Origin: Conexibacter sp. CPCC 205762
GTDB taxonomy: Bacteria > Actinomycetota > Thermoleophilia > Solirubrobacterales > Solirubrobacteraceae
Assembly: GCF_030646155.1 (NCBI RefSeq)
Contig: NZ_JAUTDN010000002.1
Location: forward strand, 124,001 to 188,000
Length of the DNA: 64,000 bases
Direction: 5' to 3'
In this document: piece after piece, positions 44,048 through 53,424 of the stretch
Numbering within the stretch: position 1 is the stretch's first letter
Layout of the letters: every line of letters starts with the position of its first letter
Position numbers and translations under genes: made by a program
The notes under the pieces: model-generated
Seen by the model: only the letters and a program-made list of their open reading frames with translations
What the model was told of the DNA's origin: nothing
Database searches by the model: none

Positions 44048-45483
44048 ACATCGGCGCGCTCGGCCTGCGCGGGCGGATCGTCGGCGCGCTCGTGCTGACG
44101 GCGGCGGTGACGCTCGCCGTGGCCGCGCTCGGCCTGCTCGGACCGCTCGAACGGCGGCTGCAGCACGCGGAGCTCGACGGCCTCGTCCAGAAGGTCAGAG
44201 AGACGAGAGACGCCTTCGGCGGGCTGACCGATCGGCAGACGGCGATCGGCTCCAACGCGCTCTCGCAGATCGGCCTCGCGCTCGTGCGCAGCAGCGGCAC
44301 GCAGGAGATCTACCTGCTCGACAGCGCGCACGCGCTGCGGCTCAACATGACCGACCCGGCGACCGCCGCCGGCGACCGCTTCGACGACGTGCCGGAGGCG
44401 TTCGCGCAGCGCCGCCTGGTCTCCTCGGTCGGCACCTCCGACGGCGACGAGGTCGTGCGCGTCGCGATGCCGGTGACGATCGACGGCGAGCGCTACGTGC
44501 TGGCCGCGCGCAAGCCGATCAGCGAGGTGCGCGACGCCGTCGCGGTCGTCCGCCGCGCCTTCCTGACGGCGGCGCTGAGCGGCCTCGCGATCGCGCTGCT
44601 GCTGGGGCTCGGCTTCGCCGCGACGCTCGTGCGGCGGCTGCGCAGGCTGCGCGACGCGACCGTGCGGCTGGCAGAGCACGGGCCGGTCGAGGAGGTCCCC
44701 GCCGACCGCAACCGCGACGAGGTCGGCGACCTCACGCGCGCCTTCGCGCGGATGCAGCAGCGGCTGCACCAGCAGGAGGAGGCGCGCCGCGCCTTCGTCT
44801 CGACCGCCTCGCACGAGCTGCGCACGCCGGTCGCCTCGCTGCGCGGGATGCTGGAGCTGCTCGCCGACGAGCTGGAGCACGGCGAGGTCTCCTCCGAGCA
44901 GGCGCGCGAGCAGGTCACGAAGGCGCTCGCGCAGTCGCGCCGGCTCGGCCGTCTCGCCGCCGACCTGCTCGACCTCAGCCGGATCGACGCCGAGGTCGCG
45001 CTGCGCAGCGAGCCGGTCGAGCTGCGCGAGCTGTCGCGCGCCGTGATCGCCGAGTTCGAGCTGGGCGCGCCGGCGGCCGAGGGCCGCACCGTGCCGCGGC
45101 TCGCCGACGGCAGCGACGAGGTCTGGGTCCGCGCCGACCCGAGCGCGATCGCGCAGATCCTGCGGATCCTGTTCGACAACGCCGTCCGCGCCAGCCCGCC
45201 GGGCGAGCCGGTCGAGGTGCGCGTCGCGGCGGGCGTCGTCGGCGGCCACGCGCTGCTGTCGGTCGCCGACGCCGGGCCGGGCGTCCCGGAGGAGGAGCGC
45301 GAGCGCGTCTTCCAGCGCTTCGCGCGCGGCAGCGGCGCCAACGGCGCCGGCTTCGGCCTCGGGCTCGCGATCGGGCGCGAGCTGGCCGAGCGGATGGGCG
45401 GATCGCTCGTGCTCGAGCGCGACGACGCGCCGGGCGCGACCTTCACCCTGCGGCTGCCGCCGTCCGACGAGCACGAGCCCTGA
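44044..45483 (+). CDS. Sensor histidine kinase (HAMP-HisKA-HATPase_c)
   Basis: A 479-residue kinase: TM1 about residues 10-33, extracytoplasmic sensor 34-165, TM2 about 171-193, HAMP 195-245, HisKA with His257 in ASHELRTPVASLRGM, and an ATP domain with the N box (Asn379, LFDNAVRASPPG), DAGPGVPEEE (409) and GFGLGLAIGRELAE (437-450). All key residues are intact. The start is GTG at 44044. It is the natural partner of the regulator at 41901, from which it is separated by the AAA/DUF4143 gene and the repeat array. Confidence 0.95.
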   Translation: MNIGALGLRGRIVGALVLTAAVTLAVAALGLLGPLERRLQHAELDGLVQKVRETRDAFGGLTDRQTAIGSNALSQIGLALVRSSGTQEIYLLDSAHALRLNMTDPATAAGDRFDDVPEAFAQRRLVSSVGTSDGDEVVRVAMPVTIDGERYVLAARKPISEVRDAVAVVRRAFLTAALSGLAIALLLGLGFAATLVRRLRRLRDATVRLAEHGPVEEVPADRNRDEVGDLTRAFARMQQRLHQQEEARRAFVSTASHELRTPVASLRGMLELLADELEHGEVSSEQAREQVTKALAQSRRLGRLAADLLDLSRIDAEVALRSEPVELRELSRAVIAEFELGAPAAEGRTVPRLADGSDEVWVRADPSAIAQILRILFDNAVRASPPGEPVEVRVAAGVVGGHALLSVADAGPGVPEEERERVFQRFARGSGANGAGFGLGLAIGRELAERMGGSLVLERDDAPGATFTLRLPPSDEHEP

Positions 45484-45493
45484 CACGCCCCAT

Positions 45494-45516
45494 GGCGGGC
45501 GTCGTGCGCGCCCGCC
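45494..45516 (+). terminator. Hairpin after the histidine kinase gene
   Basis: GGCGGGC and GCCCGCC form a 7-bp stem with a 9-base loop starting 11 bases after the kinase stop. There is no U-tract, so it is a candidate only. Confidence 0.3.
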
Positions 45517-45530
45517 GCTGCGCCGATCTC

Positions 45531-45536
45531 TACCCT
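45531..45536 (+). promoter_or_regulatory. -10 box TACCCT for the large membrane protein
   Basis: TACCCT ends 8 bases before the ATG at 45545. Confidence 0.45.
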
Positions 45537-45544
45537 CTCTGCTG

Positions 45545-47599
45545 ATGCAGCCGAGCCGTCTCCGCCTGCGCGCGCTCCTGCTGCTCGCCTTCGCCGCCTG
45601 TCTCGCCTGCTGCGCCGCCGCGCTGCCGGCGCGCGCGGCCGCGGAGTCGAGCGCGGTGCTGGCGCTGCTGCCGCTGGCCCCCGACACCCCGGCCGGCGTC
45701 GAGCCGCTGCCGGACACCGACCCGCCCGGCGGCGACACCGGCCTGCCCGAGGTGCTCGGCATCCTCGCCGGCCACCCGGAGCTGGCGCTCGGCGCGCTGT
45801 CGGCGACCCAGTCGGGCTACAGCCAGACGCAGGCGCTGCTCGACATCACGGCCGGCACGCGCACCTCGCGCAGCACGTACACGCCGAAGGACCCGCCCGA
45901 CCTGCGCTTCACGCGCGGCGACGGCGACAGCGGCCTGATCGTCAACTGGATCGCCGCCCTGCTGCGCGCCGACACGGCGCCCGCCGACATCACGCCCGGT
46001 CTGCTCGCCAGCTCGGTCCCCGGCGGCGTCGGCTTCGTCGGCATCCGCGGCAACCCGAACCTGGAGGCGATCGCCGCCAGCGACAGAGACGGCCAGATCG
46101 CCAGCGTCTCGATCGGCTCGCCGCTGACGGTCGCGCAGCGGACGCGCGAGCTGCTCAGACGCCACCGCTTCGTCGTCGCGCTGCTGCCGCCCGCGACCGC
46201 CGGCGACGACCAGCTCGACCAGCTGATCGCCGACCGCGCCGACGACGAGCTGCTGATCGCCGAGCAGGCGCCGCCGCCGTTCCGCGGCCCGCAGCTGCTG
46301 TGGGCGGGGATGGCCGGCCTCAGAGACGGCCACGGCACCAGCTTCAGCTCGGCGACGACCCACCTCGACGGCGTCGCCGCCGGCATCGACCTGCTGCCGA
46401 CGATCCTCGACCACCTCGGCGTCAGAACGCCCGACGGCGTCACCGGCCAGCCGATCAGGCTCTCCGGCGACGTCGACGCGCAGACGCTGAACGCGCTCGA
46501 CGAGCGCCTCAGCGTGATCCAGGCGCGCCGCATGCCGGCGCTGCAGACCTTCCTCTTCGCCTGGCTGGCGATCATCCTGCTGGCGGGGATCGTGCGCGAC
46601 CGCGTCGGCGTTCGCTTCGGGCTGCGGCTCGGCGGGCTGGCGATGATGTGGCTGCCGGCGATGGTGCTGGTGTCGGCCGCGTTGGAGCCGTCGCGCCAGG
46701 GCGAGCTGTTCGTGATCGCCGGCGGCTCGTTCGCGCTCGCGCTGATAACGGATCGGCTGGTCCGCTGGCCGCGCGCCGCGGCCGTGCCGACGACCGTCGG
46801 CCTGCTCTTCTACCTCGTCGACCTCGCCAACCACTCGCATCTGATCATCCGCTCGCTGCTCGGCCCCAGCCCGCGCTCGGGCTCGCGCTTCTACGGCCTC
46901 GGCAACGAGCTGGAGATCGTGCTGACGGTGATGCTGCTGATCGCGGTCGCGGCCTGGTGGCGCAGACGCGAGCGCTCGCGCGGCGGCGCCGTCGCGTTCG
47001 CGGCCGCCGGCACGGTGCTCGCGCTGGTGATGGGCTCCGGCAGGCTCGGCGCGGACGTCGGCGGCATCTTCACGGTCGCCGGCGGCGCCGCCGTCGCGAC
47101 GCTGCTGATGCTGCCGGGCGGGATCACCAAGAAGGCGCTGCTGGGCGCGCTGCTGACGCCGGTCGTCGGTCTCGCCGTGCTCGCCGCGATCGACCTCGTG
47201 ACCGGCGGCAACGGCCACTTCACGCGCACGGTGCTGGACGGCTCGCTGGCGGATCAGGTCAACACGTTCGAACGCCGCTACGAGCTCGCCTGGAACATCC
47301 TCAAGAGCGGCTACGGGCCGCTGCTGGTGGCGCTCTGCGCGCTCGCGGTCACCTACGCCGTCAAGCACCGTCAGCGCATCTACGGCGGCGTCGAGACCGA
47401 CCCGCTCTGGCGCGCGGCGCTGCTGGGCGGGCTCGGCGCCTCGATCTCCGGCTCGCTCTTCAACGACTCCGGCCCGACGCTGCTGTTCATCGGCGTCGTC
47501 GCGCTCGTCTTCCTCACGACCTACCTGCGGGCCGGCCCGGACGGGCCGGCCGCGAGCGGGCCGACGAGCGCGTCGCTCGCCGGCCAGCGCGAGCGCTAG
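45545..47599 (+). CDS. Large membrane protein with alkaline-phosphatase-like N-terminal domain
   Basis: A 684-residue protein. Residues 1-33 look like a signal peptide ([21 protein letters not shown]); residues 35-330 are extracytoplasmic and contain [14 protein letters not shown] and [14 protein letters not shown] segments, the latter typical of the alkaline phosphatase/sulfatase superfamily C-terminal part. Ten or so membrane segments follow from about residue 338, with a conserved-looking [20 protein letters not shown] loop. No metal-binding set of that superfamily is obvious, so activity is uncertain. Its TAG stop shares the palindrome CTAG with the ftsH stop on the opposite strand. Confidence 0.82.
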   Translation: MQPSRLRLRALLLLAFAACLACCAAALPARAAAESSAVLALLPLAPDTPAGVEPLPDTDPPGGDTGLPEVLGILAGHPELALGALSATQSGYSQTQALLDITAGTRTSRSTYTPKDPPDLRFTRGDGDSGLIVNWIAALLRADTAPADITPGLLASSVPGGVGFVGIRGNPNLEAIAASDRDGQIASVSIGSPLTVAQRTRELLRRHRFVVALLPPATAGDDQLDQLIADRADDELLIAEQAPPPFRGPQLLWAGMAGLRDGHGTSFSSATTHLDGVAAGIDLLPTILDHLGVRTPDGVTGQPIRLSGDVDAQTLNALDERLSVIQARRMPALQTFLFAWLAIILLAGIVRDRVGVRFGLRLGGLAMMWLPAMVLVSAALEPSRQGELFVIAGGSFALALITDRLVRWPRAAAVPTTVGLLFYLVDLANHSHLIIRSLLGPSPRSGSRFYGLGNELEIVLTVMLLIAVAAWWRRRERSRGGAVAFAAAGTVLALVMGSGRLGADVGGIFTVAGGAAVATLLMLPGGITKKALLGALLTPVVGLAVLAAIDLVTGGNGHFTRTVLDGSLADQVNTFERRYELAWNILKSGYGPLLVALCALAVTYAVKHRQRIYGGVETDPLWRAALLGGLGASISGSLFNDSGPTLLFIGVVALVFLTTYLRAGPDGPAASGPTSASLAGQRER

Positions 47600-49770
47600 G
47601 GCAGCTCGGGCCGTTCGAGCCCCTGCGGCAGGCCGTTGCCGGCCGGCGCGGAGGCGTCTCTCAGCTGCCCCGGGCGGTTGGCGTCCTTGTCGATGCCGGC
47701 GCCGTTGCCGTCGCCGTTGCGACGGGCCGGCGGCAGCTCTCTGCGCTCGGGCCGCTTGTCGGTCAGTCTCGCCGCCTCGTAGGCGTCGGCCTCGTCGAGC
47801 GTCTCTCTGTCGAGCAGCTCGGCGACGAGCGAGTCGAGGTTCTCGCGGTAGTCGCGCAGCAGCCTCGTGACCTCGTGATGGGCCGTGTCGACGATCCGCC
47901 GGACCTCCTCGTCGACCAGCCGCTGCGTCGACTCGGAGGTCTCCGAGACGCCCGGCAGCAGCATCCCGTTGCCCTCGGAGGCGAGCACGGCGATCGGGCC
48001 GATCGCGGGGCTCATGCCCCAGCGGCCGACCATCTGCCGCGCGATCCCGGTCAGCTGCTGGATGTCGGACTCGGCGCCGGTCGTGATGTCGCCGAAGACG
48101 ACCTCCTCGGCGACGCGGCCGCCGAGCGCGACCTTGATCTTGCCGAGCAGGTAGCGCTCGTCGTAGTTGTACTTGTCGGCGTCGGGCGAGGAGAAGGTGA
48201 CGCCGAGCGCCTGGCCGCGGGGGATGATCGAGACCTTGCGGACCGGGTCCGCGCCGGCCGTGAGCATCCCGACGACGGCATGCCCGGCCTCGTGGTAGGC
48301 GGTCCGCTTGCGGTCGTCGTCGCTCATCATCACCTTGCGCTCGGCACCGAGCACGACCTTCTCCAGCGCGTCGGTGAAGTCCGCGCCGGAGACTCTCGTG
48401 TGACCGCGGCGGGCGGCCAGCAGGGCGGCCTCGTTGACGAGGTTGGCGAGGTCGGCGCCGACCATGCCCGGCGTCGTCGAGGCGATCGCCTCGAGGTCGA
48501 CGTCGCCGTCGAGCGGCACCGAGCGGGTGTGGACTCTGAGGATGTGCAGACGGCCGTTGCGGTCGGGCGCGGCGACGGTGACGCGCCGGTCGAAGCGGCC
48601 GGGGCGCAGCAGCGCCTGGTCGAGGATCTCCGGCCGGTTGGTCGCGGCGACGACGATCACGGAGGTCGTCGCCTCGAAGCCGTCCATCTCGGTCAGGATC
48701 TGGTTGAGAGTCTGCTCGCGCTCGTCGTTGCCGCCGAACGAGCCGCGGCCGCCGCCGCGGGCGCGGCCGATCGCGTCGAGCTCGTCGATGAAGATGATCG
48801 CGGGGGAGGCTTCCTTCGCCTGTCTGAAGAGGTCGCGGACGCGCGAGGCGCCGACGCCGACGATCATCTCGACGAACTCGGAGGCCGACATCGAGAAGAA
48901 CGGCACGCCGGCCTCGCCGGCGACGGCGCGCGCCAGCAGCGTCTTGCCGGTGCCGGGCTGGCCGCTCAGCAGCACGCCCTTGGGGATCTTGCCGCCGAGC
49001 CGCTGGTACTTCTGCGGCGTCTTGAGGAAGTCGACGATCTCGTGCAGCTCGCTCTCGGCCTCGTCGATGCCGGCGACGTCTCTGAAGGTGACGCGCGAGT
49101 CGCCGCCCTCCGAGCGCCGCGCTCTCGAGCGGCCGAACGACATCATGCCGCCGCCGGCGCCGGCCATCCGCCGCGACAGCATCACGAACAGGAAGATGAT
49201 CAGCAGCGCGGGGCCGAACGTCAGCAGGATCTGCACGACGATGTTGGGACCCTCGGGCGCCTTCGCGTTGATGACGACGTCGTTGTCCTGCAGCAGTCTG
49301 TCGAGCTGGTCGGAGTCGGCGAACAGCGGCACCTCGGTCGTGAACTTCTTCGAGGTGACGGAGCCGTCCTGGCCTCTCGCCGGGTAGGTGACGTCACTCT
49401 TGAAGTCACCCTGGATCGAGGAGCCCTCCGACGAGATCTCCTTGACGTTGCCGTCTCTGATCTCCTGCAGGAAGGTCGGGTTGTACGGCACCTTGACGCG
49501 CGTCGCGGGCGACAGCACGGCGTTGCCGAACCAGATGTTGACGGCGAACAGCGCGACGACGATCGCGACGATCCCCCACATGCCGCCGGGGAAGCGTGGC
49601 CGTCTGTAGCCGCCGGCGCGTCTCTGCGGCGGCGGTGCGCCGCGGCCGTCGGGCGCCGGCGTCACTCTCCAGCCGGGCGGGCGGGGCGGCGCTCTGGAAT
49701 CGCCCTGGGGCGGCCGCTCGGAGGGGAGGCGATCGCCGGAGGAGCGGCGATCTTGGGGGTCTGCGGGCAT
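47596..49770 (-). CDS. ftsH: ATP-dependent zinc metalloprotease FtsH
   Basis: A 724-residue membrane AAA protease. A Pro/Arg-rich 62-residue N-terminal extension precedes TM1 (64-82); the periplasmic domain (83-176) and TM2 (178-198) follow. Walker A is GQPGTGKT (270-277), Walker [14 protein letters not shown] (325-337), SRH around [21 protein letters not shown], and the zinc site HEAGH at 493-497. It degrades misfolded membrane proteins and regulators. The ATG at 49770 is preferred to a longer frame beginning at a TTG (49818). An extracellular-stress link is only general family knowledge. Confidence 0.98.
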   Translation of the reverse strand: MPADPQDRRSSGDRLPSERPPQGDSRAPPRPPGWRVTPAPDGRGAPPPQRRAGGYRRPRFPGGMWGIVAIVVALFAVNIWFGNAVLSPATRVKVPYNPTFLQEIRDGNVKEISSEGSSIQGDFKSDVTYPARGQDGSVTSKKFTTEVPLFADSDQLDRLLQDNDVVINAKAPEGPNIVVQILLTFGPALLIIFLFVMLSRRMAGAGGGMMSFGRSRARRSEGGDSRVTFRDVAGIDEAESELHEIVDFLKTPQKYQRLGGKIPKGVLLSGQPGTGKTLLARAVAGEAGVPFFSMSASEFVEMIVGVGASRVRDLFRQAKEASPAIIFIDELDAIGRARGGGRGSFGGNDEREQTLNQILTEMDGFEATTSVIVVAATNRPEILDQALLRPGRFDRRVTVAAPDRNGRLHILRVHTRSVPLDGDVDLEAIASTTPGMVGADLANLVNEAALLAARRGHTRVSGADFTDALEKVVLGAERKVMMSDDDRKRTAYHEAGHAVVGMLTAGADPVRKVSIIPRGQALGVTFSSPDADKYNYDERYLLGKIKVALGGRVAEEVVFGDITTGAESDIQQLTGIARQMVGRWGMSPAIGPIAVLASEGNGMLLPGVSETSESTQRLVDEEVRRIVDTAHHEVTRLLRDYRENLDSLVAELLDRETLDEADAYEAARLTDKRPERRELPPARRNGDGNGAGIDKDANRPGQLRDASAPAGNGLPQGLERPELP

Positions 49771-49869
49771 CTTCGTGAGAATTCTGTCAGGCACGGCTAC
49801 GTCATGGATAAAGGTCAACGTAGCGGGTCCGCCCCAACTCCCCTCTGAGCGTCAGCGCGTCATCTGCCG

Positions 49870-50994
49870 CTAGCGGGTGCCGCCGCCCACGCGCGCGAAC
49901 GAGCCGGCGACGATCAGCGCGATGCCGGCGAGGCCCGATCTGTAGCCGCTGTCGGCGATCTGGCCGATCAGCTGGTCGCTGCCGCCTGAGCGTCTGAGCG
50001 CGACGCTGACGAGGCCGCCGGCTACGATCAGGCCGAGCCGGTCGCCGGCCGCCAGGCCGCTGCCGAGGACGGCGGCGCCGTTGATCAGCGTCGTCGAGTC
50101 GTTGCCGGGGTCGAAGCGCACGAGCCACAGTCTCGTGCCGGTGATCCAGCAGTTGTAGCCGCGCCGCCCGAGTCTCACGTAGTCGCTCTGGAGGGCGGTG
50201 AAGAGCGTGTACTCGGCGCTGGAGGAGACGTCGCCGACGTCGGCCCACGTCTCGACGCCTCTGCCCGTGTCGCTGAAGGCTCTCTTCCAGATCGCGCCGC
50301 CGTTTCTGTCGATCCCGACGATTCTTCTCGACACGATCGCGCAGGCGTCGTGGTCGGGGAAGCCGGGCGAGTCCCACAGCCCGCCGTCGCTGAGCGGGTT
50401 CTCGTCGGCCCGCTGCGCGTCGTCGAGCACGCTCGTGGTGAGCGCGATCGCGGCCGGCGCGTAATCCTGCCAGGTGAAGTTGTCGATCACCGTCGCGGAG
50501 CTGCTGGTGCCGTTGCCGACGCCGCCGCCGGCCGAGTTCATGTACACCTGATCGAGGTAGTCGGGGAACGGCGCCCCGCCGATCGTGACGACGTCGGTCC
50601 AGGTCGTCCCGTCGGGCGAGGTCGAGACGGTCACGCCGGAGGAGCGCAGCCGCACGCGCCGCCACTGGTGCGCGGAGGTGTAGGACGCTCTCGACCAGCT
50701 GCCGCCGTTGACGCGGTGGAAGAGCGTGCCGGCGGCGAACGTCAGCGAGACGATCTCGTCGCTGGCGGCGTTGTAGCCGACGAACCCGGGCCGGTCGCCC
50801 GCGGTCACCTGCCACACGATCTCGCGGAACAGGCCCGCGCCGAGCGGGAAGCTGCCGGTCAGGCCTCTGGCGCCGATCCATCTGCCGCCGGCCGCGATCG
50901 AGGCGGCGGAGCCGGTGAACGTGACGCCGCTGTTGGCATTCCAGAACGCGTTCGGCGTTCTCGAGGAGAAGGTGTCCGAGTAGAGGATCGCCAT
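49870..50994 (-). CDS. Hypothetical protein with two concanavalin/LamG-like modules
   Basis: A 374-residue protein with no signal peptide. Residues 1-175 form one beta-rich module (MAILYSDTFSSRTPNAFW, FREIVWQVTAG, WRRVRLRSSGVTVSTSPDGTTW, TVIDNFTWQDYAP), 195-374 a second (DAQRADENPLSDGGLW, WLVRFDPGNDS, ADSGYRSGLAGIALI). These are repeats of a concanavalin-A-like (LamG) fold found in phage tail and secreted proteins. No other phage genes are close. A leaderless mini-ORF or remnant (51000-51032) lies just upstream. Function unknown. Confidence 0.8.
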   Translation of the reverse strand: MAILYSDTFSSRTPNAFWNANSGVTFTGSAASIAAGGRWIGARGLTGSFPLGAGLFREIVWQVTAGDRPGFVGYNAASDEIVSLTFAAGTLFHRVNGGSWSRASYTSAHQWRRVRLRSSGVTVSTSPDGTTWTDVVTIGGAPFPDYLDQVYMNSAGGGVGNGTSSSATVIDNFTWQDYAPAAIALTTSVLDDAQRADENPLSDGGLWDSPGFPDHDACAIVSRRIVGIDRNGGAIWKRAFSDTGRGVETWADVGDVSSSAEYTLFTALQSDYVRLGRRGYNCWITGTRLWLVRFDPGNDSTTLINGAAVLGSGLAAGDRLGLIVAGGLVSVALRRSGGSDQLIGQIADSGYRSGLAGIALIVAGSFARVGGGTR

Positions 50995-50999
50995 GGTTC

Positions 51000-51032
51000 C
51001 TAGATCACTCCCCACAGTGAGATGTCGTCCAT
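51000..51032 (-). CDS. Leaderless 10-codon mini-ORF (MDDISLWGVI) or remnant of a lectin-fold gene
   Basis: ATG at 51032 lies 6 bases after TAGGGT (51039-51044); ten codons end in TAG, 5 bases before the ATG of the lectin-fold gene. The peptide resembles the end-of-module motif in that gene (VIDNFTWQDY), so it might be a decayed tail of a deleted lectin module. An upstream in-frame TAG confines it to 13 codons at most. Confidence 0.35.
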   Translation of the reverse strand: MDDISLWGVI

Positions 51033-51038
51033 CTGACA

Positions 51039-51044
51039 ACCCTA
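51039..51044 (-). promoter_or_regulatory. -10 box TAGGGT for lectin-fold gene/mini-ORF
   Basis: TAGGGT ends 6 bases before the mini-ORF ATG and 44 bases before the lectin-fold gene. Confidence 0.4.
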
Positions 51045-51141
51045 CGGCTTCCGATGCGCCAATCGGCCATTTCACAGTCAGAAGTGGTCTGAGGGGATCT
51101 GGGTCGTCGCGTTCTTCCAAGCTGCCGGCCGGTCGCGGGCG

Positions 51142-51147
51142 TAGCGT
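51142..51147 (+). promoter_or_regulatory. -10 box TAGCGT for leaderless cupin gene
   Basis: TAGCGT ends 7 bases before the ATG at 51155; no Shine-Dalgarno sequence. Confidence 0.5.
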
Positions 51148-51154
51148 GCGCGCC

Positions 51155-51547
51155 ATGACCACCGCAGCCAGCTACACCCACCTCAATCTGGAGACGGTCG
51201 CCGACGCCGCCGCCGCGAACGGCTTCGGCGAGTCGGGCAGCGCCCGCTTCGCGACCGGCGACCTCGAGGCCGAGCGGACCGGCCTCGCGATCCACCGGCT
51301 CAAGCCGGGCAGACGGCAGGCGTTCGGCCACCGCCACGACGCGGCCGAGGAGGTCTGCGTCGTCGTCGCCGGCAGCGGCCGCGTCAAGCTCGACGACGAG
51401 ATCGTCGAGCTGCGCGAGCGCGACGCGCTGCGGATCGCGCCGGCCGTCGCGCGCCGCTTCGAGGCCGGCGACGCGGGCCTCGAATTCCTCGTCTTCGGCG
51501 CCCGCCACGAGGGCGACGGCGAGATCCTCAGAGAGTTCTGGACGTGA
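51155..51547 (+). CDS. Cupin domain protein
   Basis: A 130-residue single-domain cupin. FGHRHDAAEEVCVVVAGSG is motif 1 (His-x-His...Glu, a metal site) and RRFEAGDAGLEFLVFGA the second beta strand pair. A metal-dependent small-molecule enzyme or sensor is likely but the substrate is not known. Start is ATG at 51155, 7 bases after TAGCGT. Its end is 50 bases from the convergent MFS gene. Confidence 0.9.
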   Translation: MTTAASYTHLNLETVADAAAANGFGESGSARFATGDLEAERTGLAIHRLKPGRRQAFGHRHDAAEEVCVVVAGSGRVKLDDEIVELRERDALRIAPAVARRFEAGDAGLEFLVFGARHEGDGEILREFWT

Positions 51548-51597
51548 AATCTGCGCGCTGAGCGCTTGATTCCACTGAGAACGCTCGCCTTCCCTCC

Positions 51598-52848
51598 TCA
51601 AGCGGCGACGTGCTCGGGCCGGCCGAGCGGCACCTGCGCCGGCACCCCCGCGCGTGCGAAGGCGGCGCGCGCGGCGAGGCCGGCGGCGATCGCGACGAGG
51701 CCGCCGAGCGCGAACGCGGCGCGCGGGCCGGCGGCGTTCGCGAGCCAGCCCATCAGCGGCGCGCCGATCGGCGTCGAGCCGAGGAAGACGACCGAGTAGA
51801 GCGCCATCACGCGCCCGCGCATCGCGGGCGCGACGGCGAGCTGGAGGGCCGAGTTGACGCTCGCCGAGAAGGCGACGCTGGCGGCGCCGACCGGCACCAG
51901 CGCGACGACCGCCAGCAGCTCCGTCGGCGCGCTCGACAGCGCCAGCACGAGCGCGCCGAAGGCGAGCGCGGCCGAGACCAGCAGCGACGGCCGCACGCGG
52001 GCGCGCGAGCCGTTCGCGATCGCGCCGGCGATCGCGCCGACGCCCATCGCCGTCGTCAGCGTCGCGTAGACGCCGGCGTCGCCGTGGAAGGTGAAGTCGG
52101 CCAGCAGCGGCAGCAGGATCTGGAAGTTGAAGGTGAAGGTGCCGACGACGGCGGTCAGCGCCAGCGGTATCCACAGCTCCGGCGTCGCGCGCACGTAGCG
52201 CAGCGCGCTGCGCACCTGGCCGGGCGCGCGCTCGGTCACCGGCGTCGCGGTCAGCTGTGCGCGGTCCATCCGCTGCAGCGCGACGATCATCGCCAGGAAC
52301 GAGACGGCGTTGACGGCGAAGCAGGGCGCGACGCCGACGGTCGTGATCAGCACGCCGGCGATCGCCGGCCCGATGATCCGCGCCGAGTTGATCAGCGCGC
52401 TGTTGAGGCTGACGGCGTTGAGGACTCGCTCGGGGCCGACCAGCTCGACCAGGAACGACTGCCGCGCCGGGTTGTCGATCGCCAGCACGAGGCCGCGCGC
52501 GAAGATCAGCAGGTAGAGCGCCCACAGCGTGATCGCGCCGCTCGCGGTCAGGCCGAACAGCGTCAGCGCGGGCAGCGCCATCGCCAGCTGCGTGAACGTC
52601 AGCAGGCGGCGCTTGGGCAGGCGGTCGGCGATCGCGCCGCCCCAGGCGCCGGCCAGCAGCATCGGCGCGAACTGCAGCGCCGCGGCGACGCCGACGGCGA
52701 AGCCGCTGCCCGTCAGCTTCAGCACCAGCCACGTCTCGGCGACCGTCTGCACCCAGGTGCCGGAGACGGAGACGACCTGGCCGAGGAAGTAGCGGCGGTA
52801 GTTGGGGATCCGCAGCGAGCTGAACGAGCGCCGCAGCGCGCCGCTCAG
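51598..52848 (-). CDS. MFS transporter (EntS/DHA3-like) with a CTG start
   Basis: A 416-residue exporter of the major facilitator superfamily with 12 predicted segments. The N-terminus LRIPNYRRYFLGQVVSVSG...VQTVAETW is the classic start of EntS-like and macrolide-efflux MFS proteins, and the A-loop GGAIADRLPKRRLL is intact. No ATG, GTG or TTG lies before this; a CTG at 52848 overlaps the MarR stop as CTGA, so it is the likely start. An in-frame GTG (52752) would remove part of TM1. Probably regulated with the MarR gene upstream. Confidence 0.88.
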   Translation of the reverse strand: MSGALRRSFSSLRIPNYRRYFLGQVVSVSGTWVQTVAETWLVLKLTGSGFAVGVAAALQFAPMLLAGAWGGAIADRLPKRRLLTFTQLAMALPALTLFGLTASGAITLWALYLLIFARGLVLAIDNPARQSFLVELVGPERVLNAVSLNSALINSARIIGPAIAGVLITTVGVAPCFAVNAVSFLAMIVALQRMDRAQLTATPVTERAPGQVRSALRYVRATPELWIPLALTAVVGTFTFNFQILLPLLADFTFHGDAGVYATLTTAMGVGAIAGAIANGSRARVRPSLLVSAALAFGALVLALSSAPTELLAVVALVPVGAASVAFSASVNSALQLAVAPAMRGRVMALYSVVFLGSTPIGAPLMGWLANAAGPRAAFALGGLVAIAAGLAARAAFARAGVPAQVPLGRPEHVAA

Positions 52849-53306
52849 CCGCCCGCGCGTCGTGCCGGCGCGCTCGCCGGCTCCTCCAGCAGCCGCTCCA
52901 GCAGCTCGGCGGCCGCTGCCAGCGTCGCCTGCTCGGCCGGGGTCAGCGCCTTCAGCCGCTTCGCCAGGAACTCGCTCTTGCGCGAGCGGATCCGCTTCAG
53001 CAGCGCGCGCCCGTCGCTCGTGACCGCGACGAAGCAGACGCGGCCGTCGTCTGGGTCGGGGCTGCGCTCGACGAGCCCCTGCTGCTCCAGTCTGCCGACG
53101 ATCCGCGTCGCCGTCGGGCGCTGGATCCGCTCCGTCTGCGCGAACGCGCTCGGCGTCAGCGGGCCGCAGCGGTCGATCGTCGCCAGCGCGGCGGTCAGCG
53201 TCGGCGACAGCTCGGGGCCGACGGCGCCGCTCTCCTGTCGCAGCCGCCGCGCCATGCGCGTCACGGCCAGTCGCAGCCGCGTGGCCAGTTCCGGGTCGGA
53301 TGTCAT
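52845..53306 (-). CDS. MarR family transcriptional regulator
   Basis: A 153-residue winged-helix repressor. The recognition segment is TPSAFAQTERIQRPTATRIVGRLEQQGLVERSPDPDDGRV (about residues 50-90) with the wing DPDDGR; N- and C-terminal helices would form the dimer. MarR proteins often respond to phenolics or oxidants and repress a neighbouring exporter. It is followed directly by the MFS gene (CTGA overlap), and its upstream region has a strong inverted repeat that is the likely operator. Confidence 0.93.
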   Translation of the reverse strand: MTSDPELATRLRLAVTRMARRLRQESGAVGPELSPTLTAALATIDRCGPLTPSAFAQTERIQRPTATRIVGRLEQQGLVERSPDPDDGRVCFVAVTSDGRALLKRIRSRKSEFLAKRLKALTPAEQATLAAAAELLERLLEEPASAPARRAGG

Positions 53307-53334
53307 GAAGGGAGTCCGTGAGAGGTGCTTCGCG

Positions 53335-53366
53335 TTGCTAGTTAGCGTTGCTAATCAGTTTAGCAA
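53335..53366. promoter_or_regulatory. MarR operator: TTGCTAA-N5-TTAGCAA with extra half-site
   Basis: A perfect 7-bp inverted repeat with 5-bp spacer at 53348-53366 and another TTGCTA at 53335-53340, 13 bases away. The site begins about 40 bases before the MarR start. On the minus strand TTGCTA with TAACTA 16 bases later may be the promoter, so the repressor would block it. Confidence 0.75.
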
Positions 53367-53370
53367 AGCA

Positions 53371-53396
53371 AAGGCGGCCTCTCGCGAGGCCGCCTT
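53371..53396 (-). terminator. Terminator of msrB
   Basis: AAGGCGGCCTC and GAGGCCGCCTT form a perfect 11-bp stem with a 4-base loop, 28 bases after the msrB stop, followed on the minus strand by a TTTGCTTTG U-rich run. Confidence 0.85.
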
Positions 53397-53424
53397 CTGG
53401 AATTCAGCCGCTGTCGGCCGTCTG

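Noticed and set aside
49870..51032. Prophage
   Set aside because: Only one lectin-fold gene looks phage-like; no integrase, capsid, terminase or attachment repeats are present.
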